Source: Phoronis australis
Taxonomy: Eukaryota; Phoronida; Phoronidae
Reading direction: 5' to 3'
Assembly (NCBI GenBank): GCA_002633005.1
Contig: NMRA01000115.1
Coordinates: forward strand, 430,884 to 494,883
DNA length: 64,000 nucleotides
Each line of letters begins with the position of its first letter. Position 1 is the first letter of the stretch. The position numbers and the translations under genes are program-made. The notes under the pieces were generated by a model. It was not told where the DNA came from, did not search any database, and saw nothing but the letters and a program-made list of their open reading frames with translations. Of this stretch, positions 24,901 through 34,107 are shown piece after piece.

Positions 24901-25778
24901 CTTGTACTATCAACAGCCTGAATGTCGTCAGTCATATATTGTTGTTTAACTAATTTAATAGTATTCTTGACTGCAGCAATATACTCAGAGTTTTTTAGGA
25001 GAGAATTATTAAACTTCCAAAATGATTTTCTCCTCCTGGAAACATCACTTTTAAAAAAAACCGTTACCATTGAATGATCGGAACGGTAACCGAATTCTAT
25101 TATGGAGTCGTCAATATCAGCTAAAAGGTTTTCAGAAATTAGAAAAAAATCTAGTCTGGATCGTTTACTTCCAGCTCTCCAAGTATATTCTTTACTACTG
25201 GGGTTTAGTTCCCGCCACACATCAACAATAGACAATTCTGTACAAATCTCCATCAACTTAATCCGTGACTTTGGGTTATTAACTTGTCGATAATTAATCG
25301 TGTCCTTAGACTGATCGAGAGCAAGATTAAAATCGCCTGCCCAAATAACAGAGTAATTTCCTATATCTTGAATATCTTGTTTTATTCTTTCAAAAAAAGA
25401 CGGCGAGTCCCTATTCGGACAATACGTATTAATTAACGTAATTCTTGTCTCATTAATAGTAATATCCAAAATTAATTTATTACCATTGTAGTCTTGCCTA
25501 ATGTTATGTAATTTATACTCAAAAGTGTTCTTAAAGAGGATCGCCACTCCACGGGAGTTTGAGGAATTTGAATTGAAAAAACATTCATATCCCCACATTG
25601 ATCTAATATTGTTTTCTTCTCTCTTAGTAAAGTGTGTGTCCTGTAGGCAATAGATGGAGTATTGTTTTTCTCTTAAATAATTGAGTACATCTTTTCGTTT
25701 TTCATGGAGACCCAGCCCTCTGCAGTTCAATGACGTTACTTTAAGTTCACCTGTCATCATTACAACGGTTATGCACAT
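21984..25778 (-). CDS. LINE ORF2: endonuclease / reverse transcriptase
   Basis: This is a 1264-residue polyprotein that nicks target DNA and copies the LINE RNA at the nick. Residues ~8-240 form an apurinic-type endonuclease: it opens KVTSLNCRGL, has a LQDTH motif, NTYCPNRD and WAGDFN, and ends with the catalytic SDHSMV. The reverse transcriptase covers ~470-790. It shows GSDGFSVEF, NWRPISLLN, the acidic FEKAFDS, the primer-grip region SRGCRQGDPLSPYIF and the catalytic YADD at residues 714-717. The C-terminus has a C-x2-C-x7-H-x4-C zinc knuckle (CSFCNKAPETLSHLFWEC, ~1142-1160). All catalytic motifs are present with no internal stop. Three further ATGs lie within the first eight codons, so the exact start is uncertain; a TGA lies just upstream of the first ATG. 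The length is normal for L1/Tx1 ORF2. Confidence 0.93.
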   Translation of the reverse strand: MCITVVMMTGELKVTSLNCRGLGLHEKRKDVLNYLREKQYSIYCLQDTHFTKREENNIRSMWGYECFFNSNSSNSRGVAILFKNTFEYKLHNIRQDYNGNKLILDITINETRITLINTYCPNRDSPSFFERIKQDIQDIGNYSVIWAGDFNLALDQSKDTINYRQVNNPKSRIKLMEICTELSIVDVWRELNPSSKEYTWRAGSKRSRLDFFLISENLLADIDDSIIEFGYRSDHSMVTVFFKSDVSRRRKSFWKFNNSLLKNSEYIAAVKNTIKLVKQQYMTDDIQAVDSTSNSDLQLSINDQLFLETLLMEIRGKTISFATYLKRKCDRVEQQLIKEISLLEKSLSLDRELLEQKNNLLAELRQNKLRGLMTRSRARWIEEGEKPSKYFLHLENRHYTSKFMPFLWKSDNTKTNSEEEVIQETKTFYENLYKYRHTNNTSLKTLLDNVCVSKLNETEKEKLEGLLTYEEVTQCLKKMKNNKSPGSDGFSVEFLKFFWADIGHFVVRSLNTGFAVGQLSSTQKEGVITCIPKGADKSKHYLKNWRPISLLNVTYKLASSAVAERLKSVLGKVISRDQTGFVSGRNMNENIRVLYDLMFYAQAANKPGLLLLIDFEKAFDSLSWNFIQKTLSFLNFGWSIRRWVKVFYSNIKSCVVVNGHPSSWFNISRGCRQGDPLSPYIFILCAEILAYLIKNNKNIAGVVAGNKEYLISQYADDTSITLDGSNLSLTTTLNVLHLFASVSGLQVNVDKTKAIWFGSKTGSDDVIPTKEILSWTKKSFRFLGVDFDTQLDSMTHKNFTARITEIKSLLKSWSRRNLTPFGRVTVIKTLAISKLNFLLSSLPNPSVKVLGELNTTFFRFVWQARNDKIKRTTACLGLDRGGIQMVNMHTFSKALKLAMARRYLESPASKSGELLYALYPFLKNFASFGDDFIKSKLTLIGNSYWRDVFESMLSFYKKIIVASKEDFLNQPLWFNSNLAIGGTGVFYKPWFVKGLRFIRDMYTSDGDFVSLNNMKNRFDVKTNFVEYNGVVSVLKRFQKSLFQSKFISVNVYSPCMPLAITHLRKDLKGCRHICSVFNNVKKPKSESKWEIELGDSLDWKKIYALPYKITKDPHIGWFQFRILHRIIATNTFLVKICVRDSDLCSFCNKAPETLSHLFWECSFVQDFWKEFEKLLQKCGIQLPNCLSYDIVILGLYKTHDFLFNILLLLAKQYIYKERCHKNIPNFLKFVTKTYEYYNAEKLNAHKNFVHDSFSAKWEKLIVSC

Positions 25779-26739
25779 ATATCAAATGACAATCAAATAA
25801 TAATGGTACAATCCTGACCCATTCACACCACATACACACAAAACAAAACAAAAACAATACAAACACATCCACGAGCACATCATAGATTTCACAGAGTACA
25901 ACATCGATGTGAAATATGATGTAACATAGGATAGAAAAACTGATCCTCATCGTAAGGCTTATTCTCCCAGTATTTTTCATAATGAGACTATAATAAAAAC
26001 ATTTAGAAGCATTGCCCACACGGTCTCATACAAAAAACAAGTAGAACGAAATTTAAGGATAACTACATTTCAGTAAAGTGATTTGGCTCTATAGTATGGG
26101 TTTGAGACTTGTCGGGACGCCCGCACAGAGCAAACAGATCACACACATAAAATAATAAGGTTGCCCGCACTCTGTGGCTAGACGCAATACAAAGCCCTCT
26201 CATAAATAGCCTCCCAGATAGATTGCCCAGCATGAAGCTATATGACGCTTAGACCAAAACAGAACAAAATAGGACACAGCTACAACAATAAGACTACGCG
26301 ACACGGTTGTCACGAACATAGCCTGAGTAGCAGGTATATGTTAGCTGTGAAAACGATACGTTGGGCACAACGGCTAACGTGAAGAAAAAAAATAGGCTAA
26401 TCATATACACAGTAATGGCTACCGGAAGTATGAGAAGTACGTTTGTACTGAGGTCTCTCAACAGGGTCCCAAGTACCTGACAATTATGGTAGGCTACACT
26501 TGTAGTTTGGCAATTGCACATGGAGTACAGAAGCAGTTAAAGGTTAAATGGATAATGCGAAGCATTGGAATTACCGTATAACTCAATCAACTTTACGGAA
26601 AAAGGAAAATTAAGCCATCTTTCATGCAGACTATAGTACAAAAGTGAGTAATCTTACCAAAAGCTGAATACAAGACGTTGGAAACTATTGCACTACTGTA
26701 TTATGTTCTGGCTTGCGAGTATAATGTTGATCTGACAAA
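25779..26739 (-). other. Long spacer between LINE ORF1 and ORF2
   Basis: About 960 bp separate the two ORFs. It contains only short frames with no homology I can see. ORF2 cannot be extended upstream because a stop lies immediately before it. Confidence 0.6.
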
Positions 26740-27576
26740 TTAGATGCCCTGTAAATCTTCCATGCTGCTCACCGGTTTAATTTCATTGGCCCAGTTCTTG
26801 TAATAAATTCTTCCATCATATGTCCAGCAACTCTGAATCCGGGCGCCCAGGTCTCTACAAGCCTTGTACAACTGTGCTCGTTTTTTGGTCAGATTCTCGT
26901 TAACGTAGATCTTGCCAGCTTCAGTTTTCAATTTCTTTTTATTTCTCATGAATTCGGCTCTTGCATTGTAATTCGTAAATTTCACTATAATTGACCTCGT
27001 CTTGGCATTACCTTGGATTTTTTTACCTAGGCGGTGACTGCGACATATGTCAGACTTCTCAACGGTAGCACCAATTCTTTTAGCTAGACCAATAACAATG
27101 TCGTCTGTGCACTCCTTGTCGCTTTCTTTTATTCCGCTGATTACAACGCAGTTTCGGCGGCTATACTGTTCAAGCTCATCCAAATCAGATTCCAACCTGT
27201 GTATCTGAGAGCCACTTTCTTGCTTCAGCTTGTCGAGTTGATTTTCAAGTGTTGTTATTTTTTTATCCTTTTCAGCCATTTTTTGATCGTATTGAAGCTC
27301 TAGTGCTTTGTACATTTCAGACAAGCCAGCGTCAATTAAGGGCTTTATCATGTTTGTAAACAGTGACTGGATATCTGAGTCCATGAGTGCCTCCTTTAGT
27401 TCATCTTTCAATGACCGAGTCTTCTTGGTGACATTTTGTCCCTTTCCTGTCAATATGGCGTCCATTGTCGGTTGCTTCAGAGGTTTTTTTGACGTCGAAG
27501 CTCGGAGTTCACTAGAGTTTCGGCTTGGTGTTCTTTTTCTGCCACTTGTCGGGGTCTGGTCGTTATTCCTAATCAT
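26740..27576 (-). CDS. LINE ORF1: coiled-coil RNA-binding protein
   Basis: A 278-residue protein of the kind that trimerises and packages LINE RNA. Residues 1-55 are basic and Ser/Thr-rich. Residues ~88-139 form a heptad-patterned coiled coil ending DLDELEQYSRRN, a junction characteristic of L1/Tx1 ORF1 proteins. Residues 140-215 look like the RRM-type fold (CVVISGIKES ... TRSIIVKF), and 222-265 like the C-terminal domain (VNENLTKKRAQLYKACRD). The frame is intact. It lies on the same strand as ORF2, upstream of it by an unusually long spacer of ~960 bp. The ATG at 27576 is the natural start, about 140 bp inside the inferred 5' end of the element. Confidence 0.9.
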   Translation of the reverse strand: MIRNNDQTPTSGRKRTPSRNSSELRASTSKKPLKQPTMDAILTGKGQNVTKKTRSLKDELKEALMDSDIQSLFTNMIKPLIDAGLSEMYKALELQYDQKMAEKDKKITTLENQLDKLKQESGSQIHRLESDLDELEQYSRRNCVVISGIKESDKECTDDIVIGLAKRIGATVEKSDICRSHRLGKKIQGNAKTRSIIVKFTNYNARAEFMRNKKKLKTEAGKIYVNENLTKKRAQLYKACRDLGARIQSCWTYDGRIYYKNWANEIKPVSSMEDLQGI

Positions 27577-27697
27577 GTGAGATGAATTACTGTCGGTTCT
27601 GTCTTCAAACTAAAATAATTTCGTTATTGTTAGATGGGAGAGTTCGCACAAGTCAGAAAACCAACCTTCCCGCCATGAGGGTCACGTGTTTCCTCTC

Positions 27698-27738
27698 TCT
27701 TGAGCAATTATGTGTCTCCAAGACATAATTGCTCAAGA
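27698..27738. repeat. Near-perfect palindrome across the LINE 5' junction
   Basis: TCTTGAGCAATTATG(TG)TCT at 27698-27717 is mirrored by AGACATAATTGCTCAAGA at 27721-27738 with a 3-base loop. The right arm is mostly target-site duplication and flank. The left arm is the first ~17 bases of the inserted LINE as defined by the duplication. Confidence 0.85.
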
Positions 27739-28242
27739 ATCTTAACCTACACATTCATCAAAATTATAATTGCACTGAGCTAATTTGCACAATATTAAAA
27801 AACTTATTTGCTGTAAAAAATTGCAAAGACGTCAAAATGCATTGTTCAACGTGATAATGTTGCGCGATGGATAGTTCCGATACTAATCAAGCCAATACTT
27901 CCAACCAATCAGATCCCGAGAACATGTAAAACGATTGTCCGCCATATTTGTCCCACAAACAACGATTGAGTTCGACAGAAAGGAAGGGTTTCGACACAGT
28001 TTTGATTAATTGTTAAGTTTTCTTAGAATATTTATATTTTGCATTCTCTTCTTGCACTCTACAAATATGCAAAACAGAATGGGTTTTGTGTTACAGCCGC
28101 GTAAAATAGAGGCATCTCTTGTAATGGGTTACTGGAAAGCCACCTCTAATTAAATTAATTAATGGTGAATTTCTTTCTGAAAAGGATAAATTTCGATGCA
28201 TGATGTCAGTTTTACAATTTGACAGCTTTAAAACTGCATTTC

Positions 28243-28578
28243 GCCCTGTTTAGTTGGCTAAAAACAAAGTCGAATTATTAGGTATTTTACCTTCATAAAA
28301 TGGGTCTTCTAATACATTTCTTACCGTGATAGCATTCTGATTCCGTTACCAATAAGAACATTGAAGCCATCAACGGTTCAAGAGAACGCTTCAAAATTTA
28401 TTGCGATTGGCCTATCCTTAAATTGCGAATAAAAACGACGCATTCGTGAATTGCTAGTCACAGCGTTGGTAACGGACATAGAATCCTATCACGATAAAGA
28501 AAATCATGGAGTGGGACTAATTTATGAGAGTGAAATGCCTAATTCGATTTTCGTTTTTAGCCATCTGAACTGGGCGAA
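28243..28578. mobile_element. Foldback MITE with ~110-bp inverted arms
   Basis: Arm 1 (about 28243-28352) begins TTTCGCCCTGTTTAGTTGG and arm 2 (about 28467-28578) ends CCATCTGAACTGGGCGAAA. Both arms share TGGCTAAAAAC, ATGGG(A)CT, ACGATAGNATTCT-like and CCGTTACCA segments in mirror order with small indels. The loop is ~115 bp. It is non-coding and typical of foldback or MITE elements. Confidence 0.7.
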
Positions 28579-29846
28579 ACGCGGCCATCGATGTTAGTAG
28601 CGTCAGTGTTGTAACAGAAATAAGTAAGCGTTCCCACACCGGACAGGGACATCAAAATTGTCACACTCGAATGAACACTATCTGAGCTGTCTAGGAAATG
28701 ACACCCTGAAGCTTCAACACTCGTCGACAGATCGCCCTCTGGTAGGGAGGATACGTATGTGAATATCTATGTATATTTATATGTATATGTATATGTGCAT
28801 ATGCAGATGCAGATGTAGATGTATACGAGCCTATATATACATGTATGTCTACCGAGAGCATACTACTTACAGTACATATTCATGCCACTATACCGTTTGC
28901 AGCATTTACTGGGTTGGATACGCCCAAAACTTGAAATCACTATTTACTCTTTTCTACGATTGTCAATTTAGCTAACCTTGATACAAGCTGAATAAATATG
29001 ATAAAAGAAAATGACGTTTATTAGATTGTTTTCCCTGACATGGCTGTAATAATAACAAGTAATAACGGCCAAGTTGAGTCACAGTTGACTCCCGCTGAAT
29101 TCGCATGCACCCCAGACTGTCGTTTGCTCTACACGTTTCGGATAAGCTTCACGAGGTGACGAGGAGTACTACCCGAGTGTTGTGAAGTGTCGAGGTCTAT
29201 TACATTTTGGTTCCTAGTTGAATTTTGACGCATAGTTACGCTCGTAATTACGACCGAAGCTTTGCTCGTGCTTTACGACCATAATCATGTTATCCAAATA
29301 CGCGTTGAATCAGTCGAGGGAAATACGCCACCTCTGACTCGGACTGTTCAACAGGTAGGTTAATGTCGCCTCGACGTCGACAGCTGGTTCGATCATCAAA
29401 CTTTCGGAAAATAGTTTAAAGTAATGCAATTGCAACAGTGTGAGTAAGACTTAACATGCAAACAGGTCTCAATCGTAACATCCAGAACAGGACTGTTAAT
29501 TACCGGGTATGTGACAGTTCTGTCTCAGTTTTCAATTGCTGATATTATGTCGTCTTCAACTCAGACGCCGATTTCTCGGTAACTACATCATGAAATATTG
29601 TTGTTACTTATTTATTTTCAGGAAATGTTACAAGTTCATTGTACAGTTACCGTTGCTTTCATCTTTGTTATCTCTTTTCAAGTTATTAATCATTACATTG
29701 AAAAACTGTTTCTTTTGCTAGAGAAAACATGCAACCTAACTCGTAGGTACATAGATATAGGCTGTGATCCACCACGCGAACAGTCTTAGTGAAGTATTTG
29801 AAAAATCTGGCGAAAAAATGAAAGGAACTTAGGAATATGATGCGTA

Positions 29847-29986
29847 AGGGATAAATACAAAACGTATCTCGATTGGCGTTGATGAAGTAACATCCACGAG
29901 ACATTATTCCGCGTATGGACCTGGATCTTCGGTATCTGGATATTACTTCATCAACGCCACTCCCGGTACGTTTTGTGTATATACTG
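29847..29986. repeat. Foldback hairpin, ~50-bp arms
   Basis: TGGCGTTGATGAAGTAACAT at ~29873 is mirrored by ATATTACTTCATCAACGCCA ending ~29959. Outside this core the arms continue with ACAAAACGTA on one side and TACGTTTTGTGT on the other. The loop is ~40 bp. Confidence 0.75.
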
Positions 29987-30022
29987 TATCTGGTCTGTAG
30001 GTCACGTGACCACTTCAGCAGT

Positions 30023-30645
30023 TGTACGCTCGTAATTTTACCCTCGTTTTTGGCTCGTTCTTTTACGTTCGTAATTTTACGCTCGTAATTTTACTCTCGC
30101 ATTTTGCGCATGCTATAAAATGTTCAGAAAGTGAAATATCCGGTGCAAAGCATATAAGTGCAAAAATTGAAAAATATCGAAGACTGTCTCAAATGGTTTT
30201 ACTTGCTGCCCTAGCCATCCCTTGCATTTGAAAGTGGTCCGTTTTAATACATATTGAAGTGCCAATATATGTAGACCTAGCAGATTTCCTCACAGTGCTT
30301 TTGTTATATTTGTTAAAATTATCATGCTTTTTTCAATATGTAGGCCAATTTTCATTCTCTTGTTCTTATCAGTGCGCGCAGATGACATGTGACACTCTAA
30401 ACAGCATACGTTCAAAACGGTTATCGGGGGTAATTTCTAAATGTTGGTGGTAAATTACTCATTCTTTATTCAACATATTTGAATAACTATTCATTTGCAC
30501 CACAGAATAATATTAACTGCGTTTTAGTTTAATGGATGGGGGTCTCGTGGACTGGTATTTAAATCTACAAACTGCTCGCTAAGATTGTGAGCGTAAACTT
30601 ATGAGAGAAAAATACGAGCGTAAATTACGAGCGTAAACTTCAGTT
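30023..30645. repeat. Inverted clusters of TACGCTCGTAATTT
   Basis: Several TACGCTCGTAATTTTAC units sit at 30023-30110 and the complement (ACGAGCGTAAATTACGAGCG) at ~30615-30640. Another isolated TACGCTCGTAATTACG is at ~29235. These may be the ends of one ~620-bp element, but I see no clear target duplication. Confidence 0.45.
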
Positions 30646-30838
30646 AGCCTCCGTACAGCTAGCTGGCTGTGTTAGAGTGGTCATGTGTGACAAGACGGGT
30701 TTCGAACAGCTTTACATCTGTGTCAACATTGGCAAAAAATTGCCATTCAGTGTCGACTTTATTGCAAATCAAGACCCAAAGATCACACCGCCATTTTGAA
30801 CTAACTGCGATTCCGGAAGCATAATTCATTCAGGAACC

Positions 30839-30978
30839 CAGGTGTGCGTTCAGTAGACGCTAGGGCCTACGCTAGGACCTAGCTAAAACGTAGTCAAAGT
30901 CACGTGTTCTCATTTAAAATGCACGACAATATCTCACGTAATCTTTTGAAGTCTTAGCTTTACTGAACGGGAGGCAGG
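30839..30978. mobile_element. Small palindromic MITE, copy 2
   Basis: It shares both ends and most of the interior with 5767-5922: GTGCGTTCAGTAGACGCTAG at the start, AATATCTCACGTAATC inside and TACTGAACGGGAGGCAGG at the end. It is slightly shorter through a deletion near the right end. Confidence 0.75.
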
Positions 30979-31707
30979 CTTAGTATACACCGTCTGTGCG
31001 ACAGGAGCAGTGTCTGCTACCAGCCTGCAAACGGGGATAAAATAATCGACAGCGGACCTTAACTTAAATAAAACCAAAATAGGGGAAATTTGTACTGAAA
31101 ATGTTGACAAAATATGGCAAAATAAATGTTGACAGAAATTATTTTGCCGGGCTCGGCCCTGCATCCGATGACCCGGTGCAGACCGATCGAGACCATGCAC
31201 TCCCACTGACAAAAGACGGAGGCGTGCCGTCCCCGGCTGTTTTATGGGAATAAATGGTTCAAATCATGAATGCCGTATACATACATGAACTAAGATAGTT
31301 TTCGACACTTGTATAAAATTACGGACTAGTGTTACAGTCCTGCGCCAAAGATTGAATAACAACCGGGGCCAATTAAGGCGCATGAGGCTAGGCTAAGCAT
31401 GTTTTACTGGGTTTAATTAACTCTGGTAAGCAAACAGTATAAAAATAACAACGAACATGCAACATCAAATTCGTGAATAAAATTGCTATACAGTTAGAGT
31501 ATCCCAACAGCTAAACTTGCGAAAATATGGAAAATAAATTTAGACGCGACTTAATTCACTACGGCCGGGCAGCTGATGAACACCATTTGGTGGCGGAATA
31601 ACTTCAGTTAGAAAACTTGCCATGGTGCCAAAGTGGTATAATATAAGTATTGATGAGTTTAAAGTAAAAGGAATAATTCCCACTTAGCCAGAAACATTCG
31701 TATACAG
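30979..31707. other. No recognisable gene
   Basis: Short frames only; no repeat structure seen. Confidence 0.4.
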
Positions 31708-32322
31708 TGGCGGATCTAGGATATCACAAGGGGGGGCAACATTTTGTCCGGCTGTAAGCATTTGCGCAAACTGAACCACGATTGTAGATGCGCATAGCAC
31801 CGAATGGGGGGAGGTCGGGAGGGGGCTTTGCCCAGGAAATTTTTCTGTTTTTACCTCTAAAAATCAAGCATTTTCCTTGATTCCTGAAGTATTATCCAAG
31901 AAAAAAGGCAAAAAGAAACACGGAAAACGTGTCAAACAGGAAAAATTGCAAGTACCAAAGACTCGAACTCACGACCCGGCGGGCAGCGCGCGCGTGCGTT
32001 ACCACTACACCACCACGATTTAACTACTATTGTCATACTAAGAGACCTATTTGTTTATAGTCCACAGCGTTTGCGCGCGAAACCTACTTCTTTTTCTAAT
32101 GCTTATTACACGTTTTATATCTTGTGCCATCAATTCTTAACAAATTTGTCGTATTTAAACTGCCCAAAAGACCAAATCCGTTTTTCGTGTTAGCAATAAT
32201 GACGGAATTGCTTTGAAAATCGTCTTAAGATAAGGTTTGACAAACTTAAGAGAGTATTGCGAGTTTCTGAGTGTATCACATCTTACCAGCAGCTTCTGTT
32301 TTTTCATCGTCACTCAGGTTCA
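31708..32322. mobile_element. Repeat copy 1: hAT-like left end plus ~490-bp body, cut by assembly gap
   Basis: It begins with CAGTGGCGGATCTAGG, the end seen on the 5-bp-duplication MITEs elsewhere in this window. From 31832 (CCCAGGAAATTTTTCTG) to the gap at 32323 the sequence is a direct repeat of 46385-46900 with a few indels. It includes a tRNA-like SINE head on the minus strand. The right end is hidden in the N run. Confidence 0.65.
31949..32018 (-). repeat. tRNA-like SINE head, copy 1
   Basis: The minus strand reads GTGGTGTAGTGGTAACGC, a good box A, followed 26 bases later by GTGAGTTCGAGTC, a good box B of an RNA polymerase III promoter. Overall spacing is tRNA-like, but the acceptor stem does not pair well. 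It is therefore a tRNA-derived repeat rather than a functional tRNA. Confidence 0.6.
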
Positions 32323-32754
32323 NNNNNNNNNNNNNNNNNNNNNNNNNNNNNNNNNNNNNNNNNNNNNNNNNNNNNNNNNNNNNNNNNNNNNNNNNNNNNN
32401 NNNNNNNNNNNNNNNNNNNNNNNNNNNNNNNNNNNNNNNNNNNNNNNNNNNNNNNNNNNNNNNNNNNNNNNNNNNNNNNNNNNNNNNNNNNNNNNNNNNN
32501 NNNNNNNNNNNNNNNNNNNNNNNNNNNNNNNNNNNNNNNNNNNNNNNNNNNNNNNNNNNNNNNNNNNNNNNNNNNNNNNNNNNNNNNNNNNNNNNNNNNN
32601 NNNNNNNNNNNNNNNNNNNNNNNNNNNNNNNNNNNNNNNNNNNNNNNNNNNNNNNNNNNNNNNNNNNNNNNNNNNNNNNNNNNNNNNNNNNNNNNNNNNN
32701 NNNNNNNNNNNNNNNNNNNNNNNNNNNNNNNNNNNNNNNNNNNNNNNNNNNNNN
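32323..32754. other. Assembly gap (432 N)
   Basis: A run of N. The left side ends inside repeat copy 1 and the right side begins inside the element at 32755-34107, so the gap hides a junction between two repeats. Open frames reported across it have no meaning. Confidence 0.99.
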
Positions 32755-34107
32755 TGGTTTAATTTGTTGATCAAGAATATTAACATCAAGCATAGCCTGA
32801 TCCTATGCACTCACTGGGACTAACAGTTGATTTGTCATTGGTCTGAAAGAATAATTGATGTTATTAAATATATTTTTATTAAAATAAAAAACCAGGCTCG
32901 TAATTGAAAATAAAAACTATTTGACCATCAATGCTTTCTTGGTTGTAATAATTCTTACGGGTATTTCATATGTTAGATTTCAAATATCAATCTGGACCAA
33001 GTTGAATTTTAAAATTAAAACACCTAATTCGTTCGTCCAAAACATAACATCGTTTTAGAACTCAATTTCAGTTAACTGGGCAATGCAATCATAGTTATCG
33101 TGATTCTGCAGAGGCCTCTTTCATCCGAGGGGAACGGTGCCAGTGCCTACAGTGAGAGGCGATTTTTTCGCCGAGTGAGGGCGGGAACAATCTACCTCCC
33201 TATCACCATCAATAGCACCCCCGCCCTGTTGCAAGCTCTCATAGGCTCTGCCTCAATTTAAAGTAGCCTTTTGTGCTCTTAAAAATTGTCACCTGTGTGG
33301 TTACAGGTGATGTGAACTCAGAGAGATTTTTCACTAGGGGAATTTTTATGCCTCGTGGGGGGAATTTCGCGTGGTATTTCAATATGTTTGAGAGGGGAAT
33401 AGGGCCGATATTGGGCCCCAAATTTGAGGGATTGAGGGCTCAGTCCTTTTTGGAAGGAAAAATTATAATGTTTTAACCCGTAGCAGGGGCGGATCCAGGT
33501 TTTTCAGTTAGGGGGGCAGGGCACAGGAATAAGCAGCATTTCGGCAGATGCGCGCGCCCAGCTTAAACTCTGGGGATGCAGGGGTCTTGAATTCTTGGGT
33601 TTGCGGACCTGTTGACTAAAAAAAAACGGTAAAGGGGTTTATTCAGCGCCTATGCGTTGTTTATTCACCCCCAAGACCCGTCCTGGTTGCGCCTGCTAGT
33701 CAGCAATTCGCACCCGAACTCAAAATGGGATCTGATACAATTTTAGCCCCCCCCCCCCCCTTAATCCGTAGTCATGAAAACACAGCCTGGCTGGCCCATT
33801 CTCCGGTCGTTACTATGATGCTTTAAACATCTGACCGACATGCGACAAAATATAATCTAACTTTTCGAAAACATTTATAAATTTTACACGGACATATTTT
33901 GCTTCCTCGCGGCAACGACCCAACGCTTCCGAATCTCAACGTATGTAGCGATTCTGAAGCAGACAGTTGCGTGTCCGTATTTTTTCTAGCCGTTCGCGGA
34001 ACAACACGGTCTGAAACACAGAACTATGCCGATAAGCTAACAGAGCATCGTAGCGAGCCTCGTTTTGGAATGCGCCTCCTGTCGGCGTGAATAGGGTCTA
34101 TGGTGTG
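32755..34107 (-). mobile_element. TA-flanked element, copy 1 (inverted relative to 38966-40948)
   Basis: The whole stretch is the reverse complement of 38966-40490 apart from insertions. Its inner end is GTGAATAGGGTCTA at ~34105. The outer end is missing, presumably inside the N gap, since copy 2 continues about 455 bp further and the gap is 432 N. The copy carries a hAT-like MITE at 33484-33766 that copy 2 lacks. No transposase is visible. Confidence 0.75.
33479..33771. mobile_element. hAT-like MITE in copy 1, CGTAG duplication
   Basis: The insert 33484-33766 starts CAGGGGCGGATCCAGG and ends in a C-run plus TTAATC, with CGTAG on both sides (33479-33483 and 33767-33771). The matching place in copy 2 (~39262-39272) reads CATAG without an insert. 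The right terminus lacks the usual GCCACTG. Confidence 0.75.

Larger units (their letters stand above)
21825..27730 (-). mobile_element. Full-length L1/Tx1-type LINE with target-site duplications
   Basis: The insertion body is about 21841-27714, read on the minus strand. It has a short 5' leader, ORF1 (27576-26740), a ~960-bp spacer, ORF2 (25778-21984), a ~140-bp 3' UTR, an AATAAA signal and an A-rich tail (complement of 21841-21851). The tail is followed by AATTATGTGTTGGAGA (complement of 21825-21840). The same 16 bases with one mismatch occur before the 5' end (complement of 27715-27730). This is the expected outcome of target-primed reverse transcription. Both ORFs are open over their whole length, so this is a recent and possibly still competent copy. 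Endonuclease plus L1-like reverse transcriptase plus a separate coiled-coil ORF1 places it in the L1/Tx1 group. Confidence 0.9.
27739..30838. other. Intergenic region with foldback elements, no gene
   Basis: I see no supportable coding region. The recognisable content is the foldback at 28243-28578, a TATATG-rich low-complexity stretch around 28766-28845, the hairpin at 29847-29986 and inverted TACGCTCGTAATTT motifs at 30023-30645. Confidence 0.5.

Noticed and set aside
23391-25293. Plus-strand frames inside the LINE ORF2 region
   Set aside because: They are antisense shadows of the reverse transcriptase frame.
31949-32018. A functional tRNA gene
   Set aside because: Box A and box B are good, but the acceptor stem does not pair and the region belongs to a dispersed repeat.
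32237-32823. Long open frames across 32.2-32.8 kb and 47.2-47.9 kb
   Set aside because: They are made almost wholly of N positions.
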